From positions 1-64,000 of the forward strand of contig JADJOD010000003.1 in the NCBI GenBank assembly GCA_016713985.1: a stretch of DNA of 64,000 bases, read 5' to 3'. The notes beneath the pieces are model-generated. The model saw only the letters and a list, made by a program, of their open reading frames with translations, was not told the origin of the DNA and ran no database searches. This document shows positions 1 through 7,984 of the stretch, in pieces (within the stretch, counting starts at the first letter, position 1; each line of letters opens with the position of its first letter). The translations under genes and the position numbers were made by a program. The stretch is from Lewinellaceae bacterium (GTDB lineage Bacteria > Bacteroidota > Bacteroidia > Chitinophagales > Saprospiraceae).

Positions 1-81
1 CAAATCGCCTATCATTGCACCCAAGTACTCTCGGGTTCCTGTCATAACCTGTACGTGATTAGGTGTAAGCAACCCAAACAT
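1..81 (-). CDS. Partial ORF running off the left edge, unrecognised
   Basis: An open frame of 27 codons starts at an ATG (complement of 79-81) and continues to the window edge without a stop. Its product begins MFGLLTPNHVQVM. I do not recognise the family and the stretch is too short to judge coding character. The 80 bases to its right, up to the lipoprotein gene at 160, are AT-rich and hold nothing else I can support. Confidence 0.2.
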   Translation of the reverse strand, partial: MFGLLTPNHVQVMTGTREYLGAMIGDL

Positions 82-159
82 ACATGCTTTTTATTTTTTA
101 ACCATATATGACTGCTTCAGTAAGCCCGAACTTCTTCACGAACCATTAAAAATAGACTT

Positions 160-1230
160 ATGAATAAAATTCAATCAAAACAAATATTGCTTCTGAGTCT
201 AATATTTATTTTGTCAGATTGCAAGGGACAAAACCAAAGCGCAACTGACGAGAACCAAGAAACAAAACAGATAGGCCGTGAGAAACCTAAAGGAAACGTT
301 TGTCGCGGGTTTTTAGACAAAGACAATAACCTTTGGTTTGGAACATCCGATGCTGGCGCTTATAAATATGATAGTTCAAAATTTATTCATTTTACTGAAC
401 AAGATGGACTTTGGGGCAAGAAAATATCTTGTATCTATCAAGCTGATAATGAAGATTTATGGTTTGGAACGGCAAACGGAGTTTTTATTTTTAACGGAAC
501 CGAATTCACACATTTAAACATTCCTGAAACTGAAATTTCAACTGATTGGCTCAAAAAATCATATCCTGCGGTGAATCTAAATGAAGTCCAATCGATTAAT
601 CAAGATAAAAACGGAATATTTTGGCTTGGAACAAATGGAGCTGGTGCATATAGTTATGATGGCAAAACATTCACGCATCACTTGTCAGAAATTGGCGACC
701 TAATGCCTGATGGGCTATACCATAATATTATACAAAGTATCGCACGAGATAAGAATGGAAATTTATGGTTCGCCTCTATGTCTCACGGAGGAGTTAGTAA
801 ATTTGATGGTGAAAACTTCACCCATTATGGAATAAAAGATGGGCTAAGTGACAATATGGTAAGAACAATTTATACGGATAGTAAAGGTGTTATTTGGTTT
901 GGATTTAATGGTAATCGAAATAGTGGACTCACTTCATATAATGGGGAATTTAATGCTTACGGTGAAAAAGACGGTTTATGCAATCCAAGTGTCCGTTCAA
1001 TTTATGAAGATAAGTATGGTAATTTATGGTTAGGGAGTGGTAGAAATGGTCTGTGTATTTTTGACAGAAACAATTTCAAGGAATTTGAATCTAAACAAGG
1101 TAAAATAAATTCGGGAATTTTATTTATTTTAGGTGATCGAGAAGATAATATTTGGTTTGGCAATGGAGGAGATTTATTTGGAAAATATGATGGAAAAAAT
1201 GTAATTGATATGACAAGGAAGAATAAATGA
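160..1230 (+). CDS. Seven-bladed propeller lipoprotein (Reg_prop repeats)
   Basis: A 356-residue protein. The N-terminus is a lipoprotein signal with a lipobox ending in Cys21 (FILSDC), so it should be anchored in the envelope. The rest is seven repeats of about 40-45 residues with the core D-x-x-G/N-N-L-W-F-G-T followed by a Y/F-D-G turn, the pattern of the two-component-regulator propeller (Reg_prop, PF07494). Seven repeats would close one beta-propeller. In hybrid two-component systems such propellers form the periplasmic sensor, but here there is no transmembrane helix, kinase or HTH domain, so it is a free-standing propeller; ligand unknown. It is followed by a paralogue of the same design. 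Base composition is clearly more AT-rich than the rest of the window, which suggests transfer. Confidence 0.8.
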   Translation: MNKIQSKQILLLSLIFILSDCKGQNQSATDENQETKQIGREKPKGNVCRGFLDKDNNLWFGTSDAGAYKYDSSKFIHFTEQDGLWGKKISCIYQADNEDLWFGTANGVFIFNGTEFTHLNIPETEISTDWLKKSYPAVNLNEVQSINQDKNGIFWLGTNGAGAYSYDGKTFTHHLSEIGDLMPDGLYHNIIQSIARDKNGNLWFASMSHGGVSKFDGENFTHYGIKDGLSDNMVRTIYTDSKGVIWFGFNGNRNSGLTSYNGEFNAYGEKDGLCNPSVRSIYEDKYGNLWLGSGRNGLCIFDRNNFKEFESKQGKINSGILFILGDREDNIWFGNGGDLFGKYDGKNVIDMTRKNK

Positions 1231-1232
1231 AA

Positions 1233-1305
1233 TGAAAGGCAACAACCAACAATGTGTATGATGTTCATATCGGCTAAACCACATACACGAACCGCTGGGC
1301 GTCGT
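1233..1305 (+). repeat. attC-like imperfect hairpin between the two propeller genes
   Basis: The spacer between the two propeller genes contains the inverted arms GTGTATG and CATACAC about 27 bases apart, followed by ACCGCTGGGCGTC. The 3' part is one base away from the GTTRRRY core of integron attC sites. Both propeller genes are preceded by CACGAACC and then ATTAAAA before the start codon, so the upstream segment looks duplicated. No integrase is in the window. The resemblance is suggestive only. Confidence 0.25.
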
Positions 1306-1320
1306 ATTAAAACAGAAAAA

Positions 1321-2369
1321 ATGAAAAGTATCCTTTTAACATTATTGACAATTTTGTCAGTTTCTTGCAATTCCCAAAAAAAGAAAGACGAAACTGTAAA
1401 AATTGAAAACCCAATAGAACAACAAAGCATTTCTCAAATCGGAGAATATGTAGTTGAAACATTTCAAGACTCTCAAGGAAATCTTTGGTTTGGGACTTTA
1501 GAAAAAGGTGTTGCAAAATATGATGGAATCAAATTGACATATTTGACAACAAAAGACGGATTGCCGAGCAATCGAATTGTTAAAATCATTGAAGACAATT
1601 CAGGTAATTTATGGTTTGGAACAGGTGCAGGGCTATCAAAATTTGACGGAAAAGTATTCGTGAACTATTCCGAAAAAGACGGGCTTTGTAGTAATTTGAT
1701 AAGCAATTTGTTTATTGACAGCAAAGGTGTTTTTGGGTTGGAACCTGGGGCGGAGTTTGCAAGTTTAATGGCTCTCAATTTGAAAATTTCCACATTCCCT
1801 ATCCGAAAATAGAAACCCAAATCAACCAAGACACAAAAGATTGGATAACCTCAATCTCAGAAGATTCAAATGAAAATATTTGGTTCGGAAGAGACGGATA
1901 TGGAGCTAGTAAGTTTGATGGAAATACGTTTGTTCATTTCACTACAAAAGAAGGTATGAATTCAAACAATGTCCAATCAATTGTGGAAGATAAAGAAGGA
2001 AATATTTGGATTGGAACGAGAGTAGCCGAAAAAGATAATGCAGATACCAATAAACGATCTGGAAAAGGCGGTTTAAATAAATACAATGGAGGAAAATTGA
2101 TTCATTTTCCAGAAACAAAAGGACTGAACGAAAGTGATGTTTTGACAATTTACAAAGACAACTCAAACGATTTATGGTTTAGCACGACAAGTCACGGAGT
2201 TTATTGTTATAAAAACAATACGTTCGTGAATTATAATATTCCAGCTTCGACAATGAGTTTTTTGAAAGACAATAAAGGGAATATTTGGTTGGGCTGTGCA
2301 GGTGGTTTATACAGAATTAACCCAAATGGAGAAATATTAAACATAACAACAAAAGGACCTTGGAATTAA
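1321..2369 (+). CDS. Second propeller lipoprotein, frameshifted at a T-run
   Basis: I choose the ATG at 1321 because it gives a lipoprotein signal (MKSILLTLL...LSVSC); the in-frame ATG at 1252 would place 23 unlikely residues before it. The frame breaks at the T5 run 1730-1734. Adding one T restores GVFWVGTWGGVCKF and joins the frame that continues to the stop at 2369, giving about 349 residues. The repaired protein has seven Reg_prop repeats (NLWFGT, NLWFGT, FWVGT, NIWFG, NIWIG, DLWFS, NIWLG), like its upstream paralogue. Function is presumably the same: an envelope-anchored propeller of unknown ligand. The single missing T in a homopolymer, with intact sequence on both sides, points to a sequencing error more than to decay. 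Confidence 0.75.
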
Positions 2370-2409
2370 AAAATACGAACGCACCCTGACACAAAATTCA
2401 TCAAATCAT

Positions 2410-3537
2410 ATGAAACAACTCGTACTTTTCTGCCTCCTGCTTTTGAGTCTTACTCATCAATCAACTGCACAAATAACCATCACCAATTCGGTTTTTCCTG
2501 TAGTTGTCGACACGCTGCATTATGCTTTTGGCAACCAGCCCGGGGCGATTAATCAGATTTTCACCCCACCCGGCTTCGGCCAGCAGTGGAATCTGAGCAA
2601 CCTGCAGGCAACCCAAACCTGGAACCAGGTCATGAAAAACCCGCAAACGGGCACAGCTCAGGCGTCGTTCCCCGGTGCAAGTATCCTGTATAATCCGTTA
2701 AACTCCAACAACGAAGTTTATTTGCAGGTAACTGGTAATCAGGTCCTTGATATGGGTTATTATGGCTCGGACGAGCTGGGGTTAGGCCTGAATTTATTGT
2801 TTAAAAAGGCGCCGGTACTGGAACAATCCTGGGCTCCGGTCAACTTCTTTGACATCCACCAAAGTACTTCCAATGTATTAACTGCATTCGATGCACCGAT
2901 TGCGCCGCCCATATTGCTGAACCTCATTCCGACGCCGATTCTTTTCGCATCCGTTACGTATCAACGGCTTGGCGCTATCGATGCCTCGGGCACACTGGCT
3001 ATCCCCGGCGGCACTTTTGATGTCCTGCGGAAAAAACAAACCGAATACAAGTCAACCGCTGTGGATGTAAAGGTAGCACCGCTCGGGTGGATCGATATTT
3101 CAACCATCGGCGGCCAGCAAATCCTCCCCCTGGGGACGGATACGATAACCACCTTTCATTTTCTGAACAATGTGTCCAAAGAAGCCATTGCTATATGTAC
3201 CCTCAATACGGCACAAAACGCCGTAACCGGTGTTCAGTACAAAGCTTTAAATACCCCCACGCCCACTTTTACGCCATCACTTAATCAACCGCTTTGGGCC
3301 TACCCCAATCCGGTTCAAAATACACTGTTTGTGCATTTTACAACCGATGCAGGGAAAGCGGATCAATGGAGACTGCTCAACGTACAAGGGAATGTTGTAC
3401 TGGAGCAGACCGTGGAAGCAAACGAAGCCGAAAATGGCATTTCTATTTCAGTCGCTAATGTGCCACCCGGCATCTATACCTTGATTTTACAGCGCAACGG
3501 AATATCTGTAGGCCGGACCAGCGTAGTTAAGATCTGA
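2410..3537 (+). CDS. Secreted protein with T9SS type A sorting domain
   Basis: A 375-residue protein with a cleavable signal peptide (MKQLVLFCLLLLSLTHQSTAQ). Residues ~22-290 are a beta-rich region rich in Gly, Pro and Thr that I do not assign to a family. The last ~80 residues begin WAYPNPVQNTLFVHF and contain the 'NVQGNVV' and 'PPGIYTLIL' motifs of the type A C-terminal domain (TIGR04183), so the protein should be exported by Sec and then moved to the surface or medium by T9SS. Base composition switches here from the AT-rich propeller genes to the GC-richer window norm. An IS66 element lies about 120 bases downstream. Confidence 0.8.
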   Translation: MKQLVLFCLLLLSLTHQSTAQITITNSVFPVVVDTLHYAFGNQPGAINQIFTPPGFGQQWNLSNLQATQTWNQVMKNPQTGTAQASFPGASILYNPLNSNNEVYLQVTGNQVLDMGYYGSDELGLGLNLLFKKAPVLEQSWAPVNFFDIHQSTSNVLTAFDAPIAPPILLNLIPTPILFASVTYQRLGAIDASGTLAIPGGTFDVLRKKQTEYKSTAVDVKVAPLGWIDISTIGGQQILPLGTDTITTFHFLNNVSKEAIAICTLNTAQNAVTGVQYKALNTPTPTFTPSLNQPLWAYPNPVQNTLFVHFTTDAGKADQWRLLNVQGNVVLEQTVEANEAENGISISVANVPPGIYTLILQRNGISVGRTSVVKI

Positions 3538-3539
3538 GT

Positions 3540-3658
3540 TCATGGTTCTAAATCGCCGGTGATGGCGATCTTGTCGTCAATGCCATAAAGCGTGGTCGTT
3601 ATCGTCGGACAAAACCCGTGCGGATAGTAGAATCCATGATATAGCTTCACTCCGACCG
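3540..3658 (-). pseudogene. C-terminal gene fragment cut by the IS66 element
   Basis: Between the T9SS gene and the left end of the IS66 element, the minus strand is open for about 39 codons to a TGA at 3540-3542; the encoded tail ends GIDDKIAITGDLEP. It has no start of its own outside the transposon. I do not recognise the family. It does not match the Y1-transposase fragment on the other side of the element, so the two flanks are not halves of one gene. Confidence 0.3.
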
Positions 3659-3675
3659 GGTAAGCCCCCGACCAA

Positions 3676-5220
3676 CTACCTCTGCTGCTCCTGGTGCTGA
3701 GCTGGCATCCAGTTTTGGGGCAGCAGTTCCTCAATACGGTTAATCGGCTGACGGTGGAGTTTTCCAAGGACATCCTGGAGCCACAAGTATGGATCGATAT
3801 TGTGGTGTTTGCAGGCGTTGATAAGGGTATAGATCACGGCGATGCGTTGTGCAGACTCGTGATTTCCGGCAAACAGATAGTTTTTTCGTCCGATAGCTAT
3901 GGGTCGGATGGCATTTTCCACCAGGTTATTGTCAATTTCGATGCGGCCGTCATCGAGGAATCGCCCGAGGTTTTCCTTTCGTTTCAGTGTATAGGCGATG
4001 GCAGATCCGATGGGGCTTTTGGGCAGCACCTGTTCCAGTTCTGCTTTTAAGTAGGCAAAGAGTTCCTCCCAGAGGGGTTTGGATTTTTGCTGCCGCAATA
4101 CCAGTCGTTCTTCGGGGCTGAGTTGAAGTTGGCGAGCCTCTTGTTCGATCTTATACAGGGCTTGTATTTTTTTGAGTGCCTCGGTAGCACGGGCCTGATC
4201 GTTGTCCTGGGCCTTGATAAATTCCCGGCGGGCATGGGCCCAGCAGTTGACCAAGGTGATAGCGGGCATGATTTTGTTCAATAATTCGTACACGGAATAC
4301 CCGTCGCTTTGCAGGTGTCCGGCAAAAGGTTCCAACAGTTTCCTGGGCCCGTGGTGCGATCGACCGGGCAGGTAGGTATAAAACGGCAGCTTTTGAATCG
4401 GATCGTATATCGCCCAGATGTATCCCAGGTGGGCTTTCCCTTTTGTGCTTTCTTCCAGCACTTGCAGGCGGGTTTCGTCCATTTGCAGGTAGGAACTTTG
4501 CAATAACAGGCGTTTGTAGGCCGCATAAAGCACATCAAGACGTTCGATGGCGACCTTTACCCATTCGCCCATCGTGGATTCGGGGATTTTTACGCCCTGG
4601 CGGGCCAATATCTGGCACAGCCGATATAAGGGCAGGTGTTCGGCAAATTTGCTGATGACCAAATAGACCAGCAGGCTCACCCCGGCTTTCATTTTGGGGA
4701 ACGCCTGGTCTGGCATCGGGGCCACCACGACTTCGCTTTGCCCTTCGGCTACCGTTTTGCGGGCGTATTTGGGACGCACGATGCGCCGAACCCACAAGCG
4801 GCCCGGCTGATACTCCAACACCTCCGTCACCGTGTCGCCGATATGCTTCATGTCGGTGGTGTCTTCCTCCGGTTCGATTTTTTCCTCTACTCGTTCCAGG
4901 TGTTCCGGAATTGGCATACGCCCCTGGTGTTTACTGGCCTCCGTGCCCTGGCTGCGCTCATAGGCCGCCACCATCTTTTTGTGCGCCGTGGCGATCTCTT
5001 CCAGCCCTTCCAGTTCCAATTGCAACTGCCCGGGGATGGCCAAGGGCACAAATCGTTCGCTTTTTGCCCCAAACAATAGCCGCTGTAACTCCAGCAAACG
5101 CTGCCGCAGGCCCTCTTTGTCCGACTCCAAACGCGCCTTTTCCTGCTCCAAAGAGGCTATCTTCTGCTGAGCAGCAGCGAGTTCTTGCTCCAAAACAAAT
5201 CCCTGTGGCGCGTCTTGCAT
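3676..5220 (-). CDS. tnpC: IS66 family transposase TnpC
   Basis: The DDE transposase of the element, about 514 residues from the ATG at 5220 (13 residues after an alternative in-frame start at 5259; I prefer 5220 because the coiled-coil N-terminus QELAAAQQKIASLEQ follows it directly). Domain order is typical: N-terminal leucine-zipper-like coil, the zinc-finger-like IS66 region, the DDE catalytic core, and the IS66 C-terminal region (INACKHHNIDPYLWL). Candidate catalytic residues lie in YLQMDETRL, HLQSDGYSVY and DNNLVENAIRPIAIG. No internal stop, so it looks functional. It acts on the terminal repeats at 3659 and 6072. Confidence 0.95.
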   Translation of the reverse strand: MQDAPQGFVLEQELAAAQQKIASLEQEKARLESDKEGLRQRLLELQRLLFGAKSERFVPLAIPGQLQLELEGLEEIATAHKKMVAAYERSQGTEASKHQGRMPIPEHLERVEEKIEPEEDTTDMKHIGDTVTEVLEYQPGRLWVRRIVRPKYARKTVAEGQSEVVVAPMPDQAFPKMKAGVSLLVYLVISKFAEHLPLYRLCQILARQGVKIPESTMGEWVKVAIERLDVLYAAYKRLLLQSSYLQMDETRLQVLEESTKGKAHLGYIWAIYDPIQKLPFYTYLPGRSHHGPRKLLEPFAGHLQSDGYSVYELLNKIMPAITLVNCWAHARREFIKAQDNDQARATEALKKIQALYKIEQEARQLQLSPEERLVLRQQKSKPLWEELFAYLKAELEQVLPKSPIGSAIAYTLKRKENLGRFLDDGRIEIDNNLVENAIRPIAIGRKNYLFAGNHESAQRIAVIYTLINACKHHNIDPYLWLQDVLGKLHRQPINRIEELLPQNWMPAQHQEQQR

Positions 5221-5303
5221 GCGACAAATGTAGCTCCCCCCACCCAGCGGTGCAAACACTTTTTTCCCACATCAAAACCCCAAAAACTGTGGATAAACTA
5301 CCG

Positions 5304-5681
5304 CTAAATTTGTTTTTTTGCTTCAGCCCGACCAGGCCCCGCATAACGCTTGCGCCAGCGAACCGATCGCAAGGAAACCCCTTCCAAAATCAACAGCAAA
5401 TCTGCCCATGGCAAGGCTTGACCCCGAACAGCCCCGATCAGCGCCGGCAATTCAAACCGGCCCCGCTCCAGACGCTTATAATAAATCACAAATCCGCTCC
5501 GATCCCATACCAGTAACTTTACCTGGTCGCGCCGGCGATTCATGAAAATAAACACCTCCCCGCTCAGCGCATCACGTTTGATATCGTTGGTCACCACGCC
5601 TTGTAAGCCGCCAAAACTCTTACGCATGTCCACAGGCTCTCGCCATAGATAATACCTCAAGGTACTCCCCAGGGTCACCAT
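5304..5681 (-). CDS. tnpB: IS66 accessory protein TnpB
   Basis: 125 residues, the IS66 Orf2 family (PF05717). It shows the family's conserved run YYLWREPVDMRKSFGGL near the N-terminus, then FIFMNRRRDQVKLLVWDR and the YYKRLERGRF motif. IS66 transposition needs it together with TnpA and TnpC, but its biochemical role is not settled. Its start overlaps the tnpA stop by 7 bases (ATGGTGA), a translational-coupling arrangement usual for IS66. The last ~18 residues are basic and less conserved. Confidence 0.93.
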   Translation of the reverse strand: MVTLGSTLRYYLWREPVDMRKSFGGLQGVVTNDIKRDALSGEVFIFMNRRRDQVKLLVWDRSGFVIYYKRLERGRFELPALIGAVRGQALPWADLLLILEGVSLRSVRWRKRYAGPGRAEAKKQI

Positions 5682-6001
5682 CCTAATAACTCCCGCAAAT
5701 AGGCCGCACTTACCGCCTCGTTTAATATCAATTCTTCCCCGCCTTGGAGTCGAAGCCGCGCAAAACCAGCGCCGCCCTCACCAACCGAGTCCACTGCCCG
5801 TACCGCCACAAATCCACCACCGTTTATTTGCTGTTCCTGACGGTACTTACGCAGCCAATACCCAAATACCGATTTGCTAAGACCCTGCTCAGCCATATAT
5901 TCCCGCTGCGGCTGACCGCTCGACTCCCACGCCGAAATATGGGTGTACATTTCCGACGATGTCCGGTGCCTCGTCTTGTGTTTCTTGTGTTGTTTCATCA
6001 T
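5675..6001 (-). CDS. tnpA: IS66 accessory protein TnpA (HTH)
   Basis: 108 residues, the first gene of the IS66 operon. The central region (SGQPQREYMAEQGLSKSVFGYWLRKYR) is the helix-turn-helix-like segment typical of IS66 Orf1 proteins, thought to bind the element ends. The C-terminal half has the 'LRLQGGEELILNEAV' strand region of the family. The start MMKQHKKHK is within 75 bases of the right inverted repeat, as expected for the operon promoter end. Confidence 0.85.
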   Translation of the reverse strand: MMKQHKKHKTRHRTSSEMYTHISAWESSGQPQREYMAEQGLSKSVFGYWLRKYRQEQQINGGGFVAVRAVDSVGEGGAGFARLRLQGGEELILNEAVSAAYLRELLGW

Positions 6002-6072
6002 GCGCTTTCTTTTTGCGCAAATCTCAGGTGGCGGGACCGGACGGGCAAGGTGCGGTTTGTCGGGGGCTTACC

Positions 6073-6339
6073 TTTCACCGTCCGTTCAAACGTATCGAAG
6101 TGATGGATGAGAATCACCTGGTTTGGTTGGTATACTACATTCATAACAATCCAAGAAAGCACGGCGTTCTTCAGGATTTCACCCATTATGCATGGAGTTC
6201 GTATGCCTCGCTTTTATCACAAAGCCAGACAAACCTTGCCCGGGAATTAGTATTTGACCTTTTTGCGGGCGGGAAAATTTTATCGCCTTTCATCAAGGTG
6301 GTGCTGCCGGAACAACGGAACATGGTCATTTTGATATAG
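6073..6339 (+). pseudogene. Y1 (REP-associated tyrosine) transposase, C-terminal remnant
   Basis: The open frame immediately right of the IS66 end encodes the C-terminal part of a Y1_Tnp/RAYT protein: FKRIEVMDENHLVWLVYYIH, then NNPRKHG and WSSYASLL. The catalytic tyrosine and the HUH motif are in the missing N-terminal part. No other piece of the gene was found at the left flank of the IS66 element, so the N-terminus was lost or lies elsewhere. The stop is 11 bases before a large hairpin, which matches the way RAYT genes sit beside their palindromic substrates. Non-functional as it stands. Confidence 0.8.
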
Positions 6340-6350
6340 AAGAATGATCC

Positions 6351-6459
6351 CGGGAAGAGGTGTCATCTGCGAGGCACGAGCAGGTGACATCTCGAACAGC
6401 CGCTACCGGTCGCCGGAGATATCACCTGCTCGTGCCTCTCAGATGACACCTCCTTCCCG
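6351..6459. repeat. Long inverted repeat beside the Y1 transposase remnant
   Basis: Two arms of about 43 bases (6351-6393 and 6416-6459) are near-perfect inverted copies; the outer part reads GGAAG-AGGTGTCATCTG and the inner part GAGGCACGAGCAGGTG. There are two base mismatches and one one-base gap, with a 22-base loop. The hairpin lies between the Y1 remnant and the stop codon of the next minus-strand gene, so it could also end transcription from both sides. Association with the Y1 gene suggests it is the transposase's own palindromic element. Confidence 0.75.
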
Positions 6460-7844
6460 TTAAAACTGCTCCAGCAACCACTCCCGCTCGGTCAGCACGG
6501 GTTCGGCGGCGATTTTTTGCCGGAGCGCCTGCACTTCGGATTTGTCGTTCCAGTTGAGGCCGATGAGTTTTTGGGTGTACCGGGCCAGCTGGAGGTAGTT
6601 GTTGCGGTGATAACCCAGTCCGGGTTTTCGCCGGATGTATTTGATAAAGGCTTCTAAATGAGCGGATAACACATCGTACTCCTCCAGGGCATAGTAAATT
6701 TTCAGGGCCATCGTCTTGGCGGCCATATGGAGCAGCGGCTCGTGGTAGTTGGAGTGTTGCAGGAGTTCCAGGGCTTCGTCGTAAGCTTTGCGGGCAAATT
6801 TTAAACGGGCGAGGTTAAAACTATAGGCGCTGTCGCGGTAACTGCGCTCGAGGGTATTCCGATAACCCGGGATAAACGCCTCCACCCATTCGTATTCGCG
6901 GGTTTGCAGGCCGGCCGCAACGATGTTGTAATAGGTGAAGTGGGACAGGATACCGTTTTCGAGCAGGAGGCCTTTTGCCAGTCCGTCTTTGTAAAAATCC
7001 ATAATGTCGTGGAAAAAGCCCGTTTGACCTTCATTTACCCTGCGGATGCAGTAATTGATGGCAAACAGGTGCAGGTCCCGCAATTCATCCTGGTCGAACG
7101 ACAAGCCGTGGGTCAGAACGCCTTGTTTGAGGCGACTGAAATAGTCGGCCGCGTCGGGGACTTCCAGCATTTTCAAACAATCATACCAGGTGGAAATGGC
7201 CGTATTTTCCAAAAAATCATAAGATTCCAGGATGGTTTCCACTTCCCGGCGCAAGCTGAGATCGCGTGTGGAGTTGAACCGGGTGCGGTAACCGGTGTGC
7301 AGGCACAAATAGCGCAGTTTCTGCGTCAACCAGATCAAGTCGGCATGGTCCGATAATCCAATGAGGTATTGCTCATATTCGGGGAGAGGTTGGGAATTGT
7401 AACGCGCTTTTTCCCAAAGCAGGGCGCCCGAACGCAAATAATACTCGCTGTTGCGCAGGGGCTGGCGTTCGAGGGTTAGTTTTGCGAGTTGCAGGGCGTC
7501 CTGAAAATGCCGGTCTAAGCCTTTTTGGCGATAGGCTTGCACCAGGTCGCTTTCGACCGCTGCAGGCGTGTTTTGCCATTGTTCCAGCGCCAGAAATTGA
7601 TCGACCAGTTTTTGCAAATAACTCATCAGCAAACGAAAAGCCGTGGGCGAATAAGTGCCTTCCGGAAACACCCGGGAATACAATCCTGCTTTATCCTCGG
7701 AATCGTTTGTGTCCAGCAAACCCTGGTACAACCGGATTATATCCTGGCGCTGGTTAAAAAAGGGGAATGCAAAAATTGGGAAAAACGGCGCTGTTCCACC
7801 TTCGTAAGCGATTGAAGAGCAAGGGCAAGTTTTTGTGATTTCAT
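6460..7844 (-). CDS. Conserved-looking helical protein of unknown function, frameshifted
   Basis: The frame as read begins at 7731, but the true start is probably the ATG at 7842-7844 (MKSQKLALALQSLTKVEQRR). The two join if one base is added to the A6 run 7756-7761, giving about 461 residues. The protein is almost wholly alpha-helical with many Leu, Tyr and Arg residues and repeat-like helix pairs resembling TPR/HAT spacing, for example in the segments EYEQYLIGLSDHADLIWLTQ and YDEALELLQ. There is no signal peptide or membrane segment, so it is likely cytoplasmic. I cannot name the family. A matching promoter lies upstream (7912-7941). The single homopolymer defect suggests a sequencing error. 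Confidence 0.6.
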
Positions 7845-7911
7845 GTTGATTTATTTTTTAAAAAATTGATTTTCAACTTTATTGACAGAACTTCGTCAAA
7901 AAATTACCCTA

Positions 7912-7941
7912 CAAAAGTAATAAAATGTATTTGCCGGACAA
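7912..7941 (-). promoter_or_regulatory. Bacteroidota promoter for the minus-strand gene 6460-7844
   Basis: On the minus strand there is TTG (7941-7939), 19 bases, then TACTTTTG (7919-7912). This fits the Bacteroidota -33 TTTG and -7 TAnnTTTG boxes and their usual spacing. Predicted transcription start is near 7905, about 60 bases before the ATG at 7844. Confidence 0.55.
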
Positions 7942-7984
7942 GCAACGTGTGCTGACTTTTGCATCGAACTAAAATTTATTTCTC

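Larger units (their letters stand above)
3659..6072 (-). mobile_element. IS66-family insertion sequence, complete
   Basis: The element is bounded by perfect 14-bp inverted repeats GGTAAGCCCCCGAC (3659-3672) and its complement (6059-6072), with partial similarity inward for about ten more bases. It contains the standard IS66 set tnpA, tnpB and tnpC in one minus-strand operon, all intact. IS66 elements usually make 8-bp target duplications. The flanks here (3651-3658 and 6073-6080) agree at only 5 of 8 positions, so there is no clean duplication. Confidence 0.9.

Noticed and set aside
4636..5516. Long plus-strand open frames across the IS66 transposase
   Set aside because: They are antisense to tnpC and tnpB, have Cys/His/Pro-rich composition and no family motif; GC-rich coding DNA leaves such frames open by chance.
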